NCBI GenBank assembly: GCA_019925095.2
Contig: CM034389.1
Location: forward strand, 21,439,435-21,503,434
Reading direction: 5' to 3'
DNA: 64,000 bases
Source of the DNA: Dendrolimus kikuchii
Taxonomy: Eukaryota > Arthropoda > Insecta > Lepidoptera > Lasiocampidae
Part shown: in pieces, positions 1 through 42,794 of the stretch
How the letters are laid out: the number at the start of each line of letters is the position of its first letter
Numbering within the stretch: the first letter of the stretch is position 1
Made by a program: the position numbers and the translations under genes
Notes under the pieces: generated by a model
Seen by the model: only the letters and a program-made list of their open reading frames with translations
What the model was told of the DNA's origin: nothing
The model's database searches: none

Positions 1-193
1 TTTTTCTCTATTTTCGTCTATACCCCGGAAGCAATATCATTTATCGGGATAAAAAGTATCCTAAGTTACGAGGGACATAAGCTAACTCTGTACCAAGTTT
101 TATTTAAATCTGTTCAATAGTTTTCATGTGATGCCCTCACAGAGACAAATATTCTGAAAAATTGAATTTTTGGAATCTCCTGGTCCCAATTAT
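1..193 (-). repeat. Dispersed repeat, partial (inverse of the copy at 63400)
   Basis: Its reverse complement contains CCAGGAGATTCC, GAAAACTATTGAAC, GCTTATGTCCC and CGTAACTTAGGATAC, all found in the same order at 63407-63600. It is cut by the window edge. Confidence 0.75.
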
Positions 194-787
194 CCTCTGA
201 TTTTTTTTTCACATTTTTAAACGGAATGTATAAACACGAAACATTAGATCTATTATAGATATATTACAATGAATCGTCCTCGTAAAGGCATAGTTTTCTG
301 TCCTTGCGCGTCGTCCACTATTATAATGTCTTGGATGATTCTGTTTAACAACTAGTATAAGCCCAGGTTGTACGGTAGCATTTAATGTATGAACTAGTTC
401 ATTTGCACGTTTATTATATAAGGGCATTAGATATGAATCTATTTTCGTGAAATTTGGTATATATTTTTATTCCATAAGAGTTTCTCGTAACACAATAGTA
501 GGAATTCATTAAAGCAATTTAAAATAAAACGAGTTTTTATTACTGGAATCAATATCAATTTATTACGACAAGTGTCACAGCGTTCTACACGAGCAACAAA
601 ACCCGCCATCCGTCTTAAGGCACTAATCGAGTTACGGACATGACGTGATACAATAAACATAATTACCTATCCAGCAGTTAGAATAACACGGCAAGGGTGA
701 AGACGCATCTATATGCACTATAGAAGCCACATGAGTCATTTTATGAAATTAAATACGACTGGGAGGCAGTCAATGTGCACATTTGTA

Positions 788-944
788 AAGAGGCCCATTC
801 AGTATCCTGCATGGCAGTCCATCGTGTAATATCGGATTATAAATGTTGTTGAAGCCAGCATTGCGCTCGGCAACACAAATCAGAATGCCTCGAGTACTGC
901 ACGCTACGCCCACTCCAAGATAGTGAATGGTGAATGGGCCTCTT
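788..944. repeat. 157-bp segment with perfect 14-bp inverted ends
   Basis: AAGAGGCCCATTCA at 788-801 and TGAATGGGCCTCTT at 931-944. The interior is not recognised. Confidence 0.5.
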
Positions 945-969
945 AAGTACGGGCTGCATTTCAATAATA

Positions 970-1240
970 TTTTGTTACAGGTTTACACAACTAATAATTC
1001 CTCCCGATGTACCTGCATAGTAGGCCAGCTTTAGTATTGCGGGAAACGTCCGATAGTGTACGAATCGTGTAAGCGGAACAGAGCTATAATTAGTAAGCAA
1101 CAATCTTATTTCCACTTGCGGATAAAGTTCAATCAATATAGATCATTTACATGACGAAATCCGGTTTGCAGTTTTCTGCGCAATCGTTTGCGCAGAAAAC
1201 TGCCGATCGGAATGTGTGTATGTGTCGAGATGTGTAAAAC
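970..1240 (+). repeat. Three-copy dispersed repeat, copy A
   Basis: Shared words in order are CACAACTAATAATTCC, AGTGTACGAA, GTAAGCGG, GCCGATCGGAAT. Copies B and C are at 17455 and 52650. This copy carries the perfect hairpin at 1168-1203. Confidence 0.65.
1168..1203. repeat. Perfect 16-bp hairpin with 4-base loop
   Basis: GCAGTTTTCTGCGCAA, loop TCGT, then the exact reverse complement. The other two family copies lack the second arm. Confidence 0.85.
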
Positions 1241-1404
1241 TGTAATAACGATGACTTCGATGCAAGTTCTGCAGGGGTTCTATATGCGCATTCACTTGTG
1301 ATATAAGTAATTAAAACACTACAAAAATATAATCTTATATTTTATCTAATAATACCGAGAGATCAGAACACAATGTTTATTTGGTACAACGAGTCACTGA
1401 TTTA

Positions 1405-1502
1405 GGCCGCGGTTAAACTGGTAAAACGATTGCAACTATCGTGTAATTAATATATTGTTTTTAATTTGTTGTCGCATCGCTTTACCAGTGTGATTGCGGC
1501 CT
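1405..1502. repeat. 98-bp inverted-repeat element
   Basis: GGCCGCGGTTAAACTGGTAA at the left and TTACCAGTGTGATTGCGGCC at the right are imperfect inverted repeats. Possibly a small MITE. Confidence 0.45.
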
Positions 1503-1569
1503 GTAGGCCAATTTACAATTAGTCAAGAAACAAATGCAGAATGCAAGCAAACACTGGTAAATGTTAAAC

Positions 1570-1689
1570 ATTTACGGTCTGATTCATATTGAATTAGGGT
1601 AAGTTTATTAAGTTTAGTATAGACTTCTTTAAGGTTATGAAAGAAGCCTAAAAGTTAACTTTTAACTCAATATGAATAAGTCTGTAAAT
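1570..1689. mobile_element. 120-bp foldback element
   Basis: ATTTACGGTCTGATTCATAT at the left pairs with ATATGAATAAGTCTGTAAAT at the right. Related copies start near 31245 and 46618. Confidence 0.6.
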
Positions 1690-1839
1690 ATTTTAGTATG
1701 TTGAATCGTCGCAAAACGCAGTTATAATAATTAGTTAAAAACTTGTACGAGTATTATACGATTGTTATTTCTAATATTTCATAGAAAATTACATCTTCCT
1801 ATAGCTTATCTGGAGAGGTCATAGTTTGTATTGAGCTAA

Positions 1840-2179
1840 CGGCCTGGTCACGGATTTTTGCTTAGCGACAGGCAGACAGAGTGATACCACGTACTCCCCA
1901 GTAGCGACAGCAACAGTAACCATAGATAATATACTATATATAAAAAAGCAGCAACAAAATTGGACGTATTTAGACCGTTGTCCGTCTCTGCAAGTCGTGG
2001 CCTCTCTCTTGTTTGCCTTTACTTTTCTTTCCGGCGCCCCACGCGTCGCGACTTAAATATTCCGTTTTGCCGCTAAGCACGACGAGTCGCGGGACGTTTT
2101 ATAATCCAAAGACTTGTTTTTGTCGACTGTCGCGACGCAGTTAGCTGTCGTTCACAGGGACGAGTCCGTGACCAGGCCG
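1840..2179. mobile_element. 340-bp MITE with perfect 15-bp inverted ends and TAA duplications
   Basis: The ends are CGGCCTGGTCACGGA and its exact reverse complement. TAA flanks both sides (1837-1839, 2180-2182), as for PIF/Harbinger-type elements. It has no transposase and is the cleanest DNA-type element in the window. Confidence 0.82.
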
Positions 2180-2182
2180 TAA

Positions 2183-4580
2183 CACAAGTGGAGACATAAA
2201 GACTTTATTGTTTAGTTGCCTTTTATTAACGACATTAAATATAAATAACTTACACTTTGAAAAAAATATATTCACTCATACAAAAACAAATTCTAACGAT
2301 CTCTCGACACAATTCAATTAAACCCATAGATATGTAATTAATTAATTATATTTACATATTATAACTACAACAACGTTTATTATGCTTCACGTATACTAGC
2401 CAATAGTAAAAGTTTTTCCGCAAGTGTTCAACAACGAAATATCATAGCAACATGTCGCTGAAACTTCACAGGCTAGTGTACGTCAACTTCGCGGTTCAAT
2501 TCTATAAAAAGCTAGATTTTTTAGTCTGTAAGAAATTCCTAAAGTATTGTCTTAATACTGATTATTTTATTCATAAGAACTTGGCAAAAGCTTTGGATTA
2601 CAATTTACGATTTAAATTGTAACAAACACAGTTTACGCCAATGCAGGTTAGAAACGTCTGCGCAATAGATGCTTTTATGCATAAAACAGTTATAGTGCAT
2701 CATATTATGTATTTATTTCAAGAAAGAACAAGTTTGGCGCTGACTGGCTACTACTGTAGCATTGCTGCAATTGCGTTTGAAAATTTGAGAAACAATGTCA
2801 AAAGATATATTCAGCAAAAATATACTTTGAAAAATCATTGTGCTATTATATAGGTACATATTTCTTCCCATATTAATATTCGTTACATACGAAATTGATT
2901 AGGTGAAGGGTGTGTCAAATATTGTATAGTGTTTATAGTTTTACCTGAGAGAAAAGCATTCCTATAGAATAGTTATAATTCAAGGCTTTAATAACATAAT
3001 TGCAATAGAAAGTTGTATAAACTACTACTTAGTTTTATTTGGCACATATTGTATTTAAAGCGAATTATTATATGACAGGGATATGAGATTTCTTATTGAA
3101 CAGTAGCGGTGAATCAATTAAATTGTCTATCACTTAATAAATATTCTTATAATTTTAATTTAAAATAAAAGCGTAAAGCAACAACATAAAATTGCTAAAA
3201 TCGTAGTATGGTAGACAAGTTATTTGGTTGACCGTACATTAACAGATATTATGAAAACATAATTATTATAATCTTCATGTATTTATCGATAGTGATGTTT
3301 GGGTTTAAATATCACTATAGATTTATCGATTGTGAAGTTCCGATTAAACTATGAAATTGGTTTTGATCCCTTAATAACAATTCATAATATGAAAAAAAAA
3401 TGTATCATATGGTTCGTAAATGAGTTCCATCGAATGCAAAGAACTGGTTTTCACTCAAATAATCAAGGAAAAAAGACAGTTAATTTTAATATAAGTGCTG
3501 CTTCTTATTATTCTATAATATAAATTCTTAATAAATAAATAAATAAATAATGTTATGTTTACACGCAAAGCTGATCTATTTCATTCAAAGTAGCTAATAC
3601 ACTATGGCGTGTAAAACATATGCACATCAATATTTCTTATTCTTCATGCTACGTCTAGTATTATAGTTTATTTTAAAAGTGCTAAAAAAAAAACAAGTGA
3701 TACTCACATAAAATAATAAGTTGATAATTGACTTGAAAATAAGATCAGTAAATTCTGAACGCAACTAATTATATTTCACATATTCATCAACAGTGAAAGA
3801 ATAGGAACGATTTATAGGACATGTGCCAAAAGATTATTAAGATTAATTTTCATATACTTATTTTAAATTTTAATACTGTTTCAATTCCATTCGCTTCAAG
3901 TAAAGTCTAATTAAAAAAAGGAAATTTACTTTAACAGCCTCTACAAGAATTTTAACCGATAATATTTGTAATCTCATCTCTCATTATACCAAGCTTGCAT
4001 AATGTCCAAAAGCAACAAATGTTATAAAAAATTTAGAAAAAATTACCAAACAATAATGAGGCGGACACATATTACAACAAATTCTAATACTTTTACATAT
4101 AAGAGGCGTTAAAATAATATCTTATCAACTTGCTTTTAAAATATGAGATAAATAATTTTAATTACTTTTCAAACAATAATTCATGCGTCATTTGATCCCT
4201 TTCACTTTCACCTACTTATGACATCGAAGTAGGTATGCTCGTACAAAATCTACGGGATTGCGACGTTTTCTAAGATGATTAAAAGTATTTTAGTTGATTT
4301 GAATGTCCGCTTCCCTATTGAATATAATTAATTTTCTTTAGGTATCTAAATTTTAACCCTTTCAAACATTTTTTTAACGAATGGAGTGATGTTAAAAATA
4401 ACAAAAATATTCTACTACTAAATTCTAAAATTTGGTCTCACTTTATACCCCAAGTCTATGCTAAAGACTTTACAGATCTATATAATTAAACTGCCAGTAG
4501 GCGGAATTTAGGTTCTTGATACTTTAATATACTAAAATAAATTCGCAATAAGTTTTATGAGACACAATCAGCTCGATATG
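2183..4580. other. AT-rich intergenic DNA downstream of PASK
   Basis: No gene recognised. It contains a (TAAA)n run near 3530-3550. The segment near 4140-4330 resembles 18480-18640 and 22360-22560 (GATTTGAATGTCCGCTTCCCT against GATTTGACCGTCAACTACCCT). Confidence 0.5.
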
Positions 4581-4584
4581 ATTA

Positions 4585-4989
4585 TTAATACAAATTGTTT
4601 GGCAAGAACAAAAAGACTTTTATTGGATAATTTAAGTGTCTATACCTAATTACATAGAAAGCAATAAAAAATACCATGACATCAACTACTGAATAATACA
4701 TTACGAATACATAAGTTAACCAATCTGAACACATCTTACATTTTTCTGATTTTAATTTTCTTATGTCTAATCTCTTCGTATTTTTTGTGTCACACTCTTC
4801 GATGACATCCACTAATATCTCATTAGGCGTAACAATAAATATTCTTAACACATTTATTTTGCAAAGTTTAAGTTGCACTAGTATAAGCCGAGTATAATAT
4901 ATCATCACGTTACAAATAATGGACACAAAATAGTCCCAACCAGATGCAAGGCCACCAAATGTTTTGTTCAGAGTGGCGATCAAAATCAC
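4585..4989 (-). other. Unassigned 134-codon open frame in the probable PASK 3' UTR
   Basis: The open frame has hydrophobic ends and a central charged part with two Cys (CKMC). I do not recognise a family. It lies within a few hundred bases downstream of the PASK stop in very AT-rich DNA, so chance is the leading explanation. A decayed membrane protein exon, such as a chemoreceptor, is possible but not supported. Confidence 0.15.
4853..4858 (-). terminator. Candidate PASK polyadenylation signal
   Basis: AATAAA on the minus strand about 400 bases past the PASK stop. A second AATAAA lies at 4619-4624. Which one is used cannot be told from sequence alone. Confidence 0.35.
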
Positions 4990-5251
4990 ATAAACGTCGA
5001 CGCAAAGAAACTAGAGTAACCATTCAATCAAACATTTCAATTCTGTTAACGTCAAATGTTAAATAAGTTAAACGATAGAAGATCATTATATCATTACCGT
5101 TAAAGACTCAACTTGCCAAATGCAAAAGTCTATTTCATAATTTCAATTTAATCAAATAACGTAAAGTAATCGCAAGTATCAAACTCTTTTAGTCCAGCTA
5201 TCACTATTCTCGCATCACTTCGGCATCCAGTGTCATCCGATCATCCGTCTT

Positions 5252-37066
<31,815 letters not shown>

Positions 37067-37352
37067 TATATTTTAATGACTTAAAACATTAAAAAAGTAA
37101 TCTCAAGCTTTAAAATAATAGATTTTTCTGAAATTTCCAAAGTTCTACCGTTGGTTCAAAATTCAAACAAGTGACAATTTATGAAAACAGTTTTGACAAC
37201 GAATATTTTTCTTCTTTTATCGTATTAATATTTACTATAAATTATATAACTTTGATTACATTTGAATAAGTTAGAAATTTTCCTGATTTTAACTTCTGCA
37301 CAATAAACTTAAATTAAATTTAAGATTATTCATTGAAATAATTTCCTTACGA

Positions 37353-37430
37353 AGCTAGCACCATCTTGCAAGTGTCTTAAATATCAACTTAATAGTTTCC
37401 TATTTTTCTGATAGATGGCAACATATTTAA
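37353..37430 (+). promoter_or_regulatory. Upstream block shared by both 7SL copies (copy 1)
   Basis: It contains CACCATCTTG at about -245 and GATAGATGGCA at about -190. The same two motifs precede copy 2. It lies between the PASK start and 7SL copy 1, so it could also affect PASK. Whether it is regulatory or simply duplicated flank is unknown. Confidence 0.4.
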
Positions 37431-37570
37431 TTTCTTAAAATTAACAAAAACAAATTACATAAATAGAATGAATAAAAAAAATAATTCCTTAAAAAATAAA
37501 AAAAATGGATTAAAAGAAAACTTGTGAATAATAAATAAGTTTGAAAACATTATTGACATACATGTAAAAT

Positions 37571-37579
37571 TATATTATG
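37571..37579 (+). promoter_or_regulatory. TATA-like box of 7SL copy 1
   Basis: TATATTATG, 25-33 bases upstream of the predicted 7SL start, the place expected for an upstream Pol III TATA element in insects. Confidence 0.55.
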
Positions 37580-37603
37580 TATGAAAATTTCAACGGTACT
37601 TTC

Positions 37604-37901
37604 GACTGGGAGCGTGGCGTCTCCTGTAATCCGGCTACTCGGAGGTCGGGCACGGAGGATGGTTTGAGATGGGAACCACTGGTGGTGCGTACCCCATGTT
37701 GACTAGACGTCCACACTAAGCCCGGTATTAATATGGACACTCTGGAGGAATCTGGAGGGTGCAGGTTCATTAAGGAGGGGCGAACCGGGCCAGAGGGGAA
37801 ACCCAGCAGCCAAAAGTCCCCGTATCGGGCAGTAGTGGGATAGCGGCCGGGAGTGGGGGCGCATAATCAGCCTGACCAATACAACCAGACCCGTTCCTTT
37901 T
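37604..37901 (+). ncRNA. 7SL: 7SL (signal recognition particle) RNA, copy 1
   Basis: The RNA core of the signal recognition particle, which targets secretory proteins to the ER. The sequence begins GACTGGGAGCG and keeps the Alu-domain phrase CTGTAATCCGGCTACTCGGAGG. In the S domain it keeps CACTAAGCCCGGTATTAATA and the helix 8 signatures AAGGAGGGGCGAACCGGG, GGAAACCCAGCAG and CAGTAGTGGGATAG. It ends in TTTT at 37898-37901, as expected for RNA polymerase III, and at about 298 nt has normal 7SL length. A TATA-like box lies about 30 bases upstream. It is divergent from PASK, whose start codon is 538 bases away. One helix 6 pair is an A-G mismatch compared with copy 2, so this may be the less constrained copy. 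Confidence 0.93.
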
Positions 37902-37974
37902 GCAAAGCTTTTCATCATTTTACGATTTCAATTGGAGGTCAATGTTTTGACTGGAATCAAGTCATTTTATATTT

Positions 37975-38365
37975 TAAAATATGCTTATAAGAGTATTAAT
38001 ACCAGAAGAATTTCAATCAATACAATCAAACGCCAGTTTTAGAAAACGTGTAAAAAAGATGTTAACCGATAAGACATATTACAGTATCGATGAATATTTA
38101 AATGACAAAACTATAATATAAATTGTATGAATTTTAATTGACATAATCATAATTTAATACACAATTTTATAATTTATTGGTTGACATTTTATTAAGTAAA
38201 TAATTAAATAAATAATAAGATAGATATATTATAATAATTTTTTGTAAGCAGGATACCTATACATAATTATGCATGCCGAAAGGCGGAATTTGGAGAGCTG
38301 TACGTTGTTAAATTTAACACTTTTTGTATACCCATTTGCGCATTAAATAAATTGAATTGAATTGA
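37975..38365 (+). mobile_element. LINE 3' end with ATTGA tail, between the 7SL genes
   Basis: The short frame FRKRVKKMLTDKTYYSIDEY then LNDKT is a non-LTR RT C-terminus. An AT-rich 3' UTR follows, then a tail of ATTGA units near 38345-38365. Confidence 0.65.
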
Positions 38366-38945
38366 AAGTTTACCACCCTATTGTATTGAATAATAAATGG
38401 ATAAAAATATTCATAATATAAATAAATATTTATAATAAAAGTGACCCGTTGTGTGAGGTTATTTCTGATAATTATTTACTGTATTAAATTCGTCGTGGAT
38501 CGGATGTTCGTGGATTTAACTGACATTCAGTTGTATTAATTATTGATAGACTAGAAATAAACAGGAGATAATTAAAATTTTGTAAATAGCTCTTCATTTT
38601 GAAAAGTTATAACAAGATCTCAGACAGTAATGACATGATGAAATAAAAACTCTTTCAGTGAACAAATTCTTTCATTGTCCCACAAAACACAATTTTTGTG
38701 TTGAGTTACTTTAATTTTCAGGGTGCGATAGGTATTCGTTTTTCCGTTTAGTGCATACGCAAATAAGTAAGGCGGCTTGCCGATGTGTGAGCAAGCCACA
38801 TACCGTTGTTCATGTGAGAGGTATGTACTTTAAAGAATTTACCTATACACTATCTATCACAAATTCCTTAATGAATAATAAATACACAGAATAACCCATC
38901 AAAGTTTCATCCATGGAAGCACAAACTACTATAGATACTACGTAT

Positions 38946-38996
38946 CATGGAAGTAATAAGTACTACGTACTTACAACAGTACTTATTACTTCCATG
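38946..38996. repeat. Perfect 19-bp hairpin
   Basis: CATGGAAGTAATAAGTACT, 13-base loop, exact reverse complement. It lies just before the RTE at 39048, between the 7SL genes. Confidence 0.8.
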
Positions 38997-39047
38997 GTTT
39001 CGTCATAGTTGAGTCAATGTTTCAGGAACGTATGGAGGATAAACATA

Positions 39048-39372
39048 CATACATAACTTCACGCCAGTTCCCTTGCGGGGTAGGCACGTACAACAGAGCG
39101 CCATTTAGGCTTATTCTTACACACCTCACTTGCCTCTTTGACATTCATAACTCTTGTCATGCACGCTCGTCTGTTTTTAAGGCTTCTGACATCATCTTCT
39201 GCTAGTACACGATCAATTTGATCACGGAAGGTGTGTCCTGGCCTTCCACGACTTCTGCATCCATCCACTTTTGCATTATATATCTGTTTAGTCATTCTTT
39301 CATCATGCATTCTTTCTACATGCCCGAACCACCAGAGCATTCCTTTCCTTACCTTCACCCCAACGCTTTCTT
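39048..39372 (-). mobile_element. 5'-truncated RTE copy between the two 7SL genes
   Basis: RTE 3' end bracketed by ATAAACATA at 39039-39047 and 39373-39381; the left repeat merges with the CATA tail. It inserted after the 7SL duplication or in the ancestral spacer. Confidence 0.85.
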
Positions 39373-39477
39373 ATAAACATATCATGGAATATATAATGAA
39401 ATAATTATTCAAACATCTTTGAAATATATAAATACTGTATTCATTTTTATTTACATTGATATTAAAAATGCTTCACA

Positions 39478-39582
39478 AAGCAGCGCCATCTTGTGTGTAT
39501 TTTCTTTTACAATAGTTTCATTATGACTGAATGCTAACTAAGTACTTCACATATTTTCTACTAGATGGCATTTTAGTTAATT
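39478..39582 (+). promoter_or_regulatory. Upstream block shared by both 7SL copies (copy 2)
   Basis: It contains GCCATCTTG at about -273 and CTAGATGGCA at about -193, paralogous to the block before copy 1. The AGATGGCA motif keeps nearly the same distance to the RNA start in both copies. Confidence 0.4.
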
Positions 39583-39719
39583 TATTAAATTGTTTAAATT
39601 TTATATGATTTTACCATATAAATGAATAAGTAAATAAATTAATTCCGTGACAATGATTAGAAAACAAAAACGATTAATTTAAAATGAATTTTTATAAACA
39701 TACAAATTGAACCCATGAC

Positions 39720-39728
39720 TATATGTAA
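39720..39728 (+). promoter_or_regulatory. TATA-like box of 7SL copy 2
   Basis: TATATGTAA, 31-39 bases upstream of the predicted 7SL start, matching the placement at copy 1. Confidence 0.5.
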
Positions 39729-39758
39729 GAACTGTAATCAAAATTCGACATTTGGTTC

Positions 39759-40057
39759 GACTGGGAGCGTGGCGTCTCCTGTAATCCGGCTACTCGGAGG
39801 TCGGGCACGGAGGATGGTTTGAGGTCAGGATCCACTGGTGGTGCGTTCCCCATGTTGACTGGACGTCCGCACTAAGCCCGGTATTAATATGGATCCCCCG
39901 GAGGAGTCTGGGGGATGCAGGTTCATTAAGGAGGGGCGAACCGGGCCAGGGGGGAAACCCAGCAGCCAAAAGTCCCCGTATCGGGCAGTAGTGGGATAGC
40001 GGCCGGGAGTGGGGGCGCATGATCAGCCTGACCAATACAACCAGACCCGTTCCTTTT
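39759..40057 (+). ncRNA. 7SL: 7SL (signal recognition particle) RNA, copy 2
   Basis: A second complete 7SL gene in the same orientation, 1.86 kb downstream of copy 1 and about 299 nt long. It differs from copy 1 at roughly 16 bases plus one indel. Helix 6 pairs perfectly here (ATCCCCC with GGGGGAT around a GGAG loop), the helix 8 motifs are intact, and TTTT at 40054-40057 ends it. TATATGTAA at 39720-39728 supplies a TATA-like box. It looks like the better-preserved copy. Confidence 0.93.
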
Positions 40058-40059
40058 GC

Positions 40060-42310
40060 CATTCTTTTTTAAATTTAAAATTATAAAAAACACAAGTTAC
40101 ACATTTTGTAATTGTTTAAATTTGTTATCCAAATACGTTCTAGTCGGAAAATTCTTTCAAAAATATGATCAAATTTGACGTTTTTTTCAATGCTTTACGT
40201 ATTATGCTATATAATCTTGGTATTTGAATGTTTGCATAATCTTAAATCTTGTTTAGGTCCAGAGATTTTCATTCGGTATTCCTCATTTGAGAAGGTTACC
40301 ACGCATATCGTCACTCTCACGATGTCATGCAAGTATCTCTGGGTTTTACCACATTTCGTATATTAAATAGCAGTAATTTTAAAATATCTTATTAGAATTT
40401 AGATAGAGTTAAAGAATAAAATAAATTATACAATTGGTATATGCCTAGCAAACTTGTCAACCAACCTTTGTGTTCGAAATCTTTAATTTTCTCATCGACT
40501 AACATTAAGTACACCGCGGTACATGTAAATAGTCCTTGTTGTGCAATTTGCTCAGGATACATTACAGCTTAGAGGTAGCACCATAGCAGTAGTTTTGTGG
40601 TAAAAGACCGACACTACACCCGGACCTGTTTAATACCAGGCGTGTTGGTAAGCTTCGTGCTTCCTAAGTATAACACGGCGGTTTTTGTTCTAGATTTTTC
40701 CTGGAGCATTCTCATATAATAGGTAAAGTACGTTTATGTTCCGGTTACTGGCCGCACTTTCAAATTCCAAGGTCCTTGCAATATACTCCGTCTCCGCCCA
40801 GCAGTTGTGAATGTGATACAACTTTATATAATATCCTCGATTGAAGTATTATCAGCCTTATGACAGCTATGATAAGGTATATAATATATGTTTAGATAAC
40901 TTTGCACTGATCGAACGTAATGTACTGCACAGTCTGCAATGTAGATTAATTAATGTTTAGTTGTTTTAAGCGGATATCTGCGGACACTGATTTCTAGCGA
41001 GTCGGTATTGTTCACGGATATCGACCTTCGCAACGTAAGAGATTGGATACCATGAGAATATTATTTTATTGTCTTTTTATTAACCTAATTAACGGCTGCA
41101 GGCCAAATATTAAATTTGGTTTATACTGATGATTATACACTTTTACTGATTTTTTTAAAGTTTAATATATTGTGATAATTTATAATCATCTAGTCGATGC
41201 CGGCGACCATACGCCGGCCGGCTTCAGTCCATCGGACGTTCTACCCTACGTTTACAGAGACGCGGTCTCTACTCTAGTACACATTAGGAGATCGGGATAT
41301 AAGGCGTAGACTTGGTCTGACCTAAGTCTAGTGGACATTGATTAGCTGAAGAAGAAGAAGATATCACTCTTGGAGAAACTGCACTGAAAAATATCGGTGT
41401 GTTTAGAGATCTAATATGGACGTTAAATACTTTTTACTTACTATGGCAAATATGAGACATATCATAGAAGAAGGGATGACAATCGCTCAGTCAAAAACAT
41501 ATAATTTTGTAAAACTCCTAGACCTTAGGTAGCAGCAACGGTCAATAATGTAAAATATTTTTTAAAACATAGGCATCAAAAATGTTTTTTTAGAAATTGT
41601 TGTTTTAATTTTTTATAGCTTAAAATATTTTTTGTTTGTTTAAAATTAATATACAGATATATTATAGGAGTTTTTTAGAGTTACGTTTTTAACTGCACGA
41701 TTATCATTCTTAGTAAGCAGATAAAACCATGGAAAATGCATAGGATAATGATGAATAAATTTCAAAAAACCTTTGCGTTCGTATAGACGGCACCTCCGAC
41801 GCGACGCCACAACGCCGCCACTGCTTTCGTGTTTTTTGATTTTCTGTGTATATATGTGAACATTGTCCTCTGCCCTATTACGCCGCTCTATCGCTGATGC
41901 TGTTTGACAGTGAAAACGCGGCGGCGCGGTCTTGCAGTCTACACAGTTATGAGGCGCGGCGGCGCCGCTGTATGCGGTGTTGTGTACACACGCTCATACG
42001 GTTTTACGAGCTTTCAAATGACATTCGCATTTTAAGTTTCAATGCTTTAATCATGCAATCTTGTAACTAATCAGCATTTTAATAATCGGCACGAGCAAGA
42101 ATAAAGTCTTCATTACAATTAGAGCGATTGGTTCACCTTCATGCCTATCCCAATTAGTGCTTAGGCAATCTAATCCTCAGTCTAGACCTGATAAGCAACA
42201 CGCGCGGGTCACGTGTGGGTGATAAAATATCATTTGTCTTCACTATTCTTTGTGTTTAGATACGGTTGATGGTATGGAGTCCTTGCGAAACGATGTCCTA
42301 ATATTTTATT
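40060..42310. other. Intergenic DNA with decayed repeats
   Basis: No gene recognised. It holds the fragment at 41190 and a GC-rich stretch at about 41780-42000 with GCGGCGGCG and GCGGCGCCGC words. Confidence 0.5.
41190..41375 (+). repeat. Possible retroposon 3' end with GAA tail
   Basis: A GC-richer stretch starting near ATACGCCGGCCGGCTTCAG and ending GCTGAAGAAGAAGAAGAT. There is no coding sequence. Confidence 0.45.
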
Positions 42311-42314
42311 AGTA

Positions 42315-42745
42315 ACTAGCTGACCCGGCAAACTTCGTACAGCCTCAGAATCAATAAATTAAAAATCTGGATGATAATTGCAGAATGTTTCAACTTTAAT
42401 AAAAAATGTGGTTAAAACTTAACCGTAACGAACATCAAACGTTTGACATTCAAAACCAAAAAAATGAAACAAATCTTCACTTTTAAATTTAATTTGATTT
42501 CTGAACGACTTTTAAATTTAATTGATTTCTAAACGACGGGACGAACATCAAATGTTTGACAGTGAACCTGTTGTTTTTACTATATTCCAATCATTTTTTT
42601 CATATTTACTCACTTTTTAAACCTTCCCTGGACTTCCACAAATAATTCAAAACTAAAATTAGCCAAATCTTTCCAGCCGTTCTCGAGTTGTAGCGAGACT
42701 AACGAACAGCAATTGAAATATATATATATATATATAAGTAGATTA
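42315..42745 (+). repeat. Dispersed repeat (AGCTGACCCGGCAAACTTCG end)
   Basis: About 430 bp, ending in a TA run. Its reverse complement occurs at 55385-55845, sharing CCTTCCCTGGACTTC, CGTTCTCGAG and the CTGACCCGGCAAACTTCGTA end. Confidence 0.75.
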
Positions 42746-42794
42746 CCCGTGATTTTATCGGAATTTATTTATTCTCACTACTACATTAAAGCAT

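Noticed and set aside
2641..3523. Small genes at 2641-2853 and 3299-3523
   Set aside because: The frames are short, very AT-rich and without any recognisable domain; chance open frames are the simplest explanation.
37570..40062. Minus-strand open frames of 66-90 codons over 37570-37918 and 39790-40062
   Set aside because: They lie across the two 7SL RNA genes and are shadows of conserved RNA sequence.
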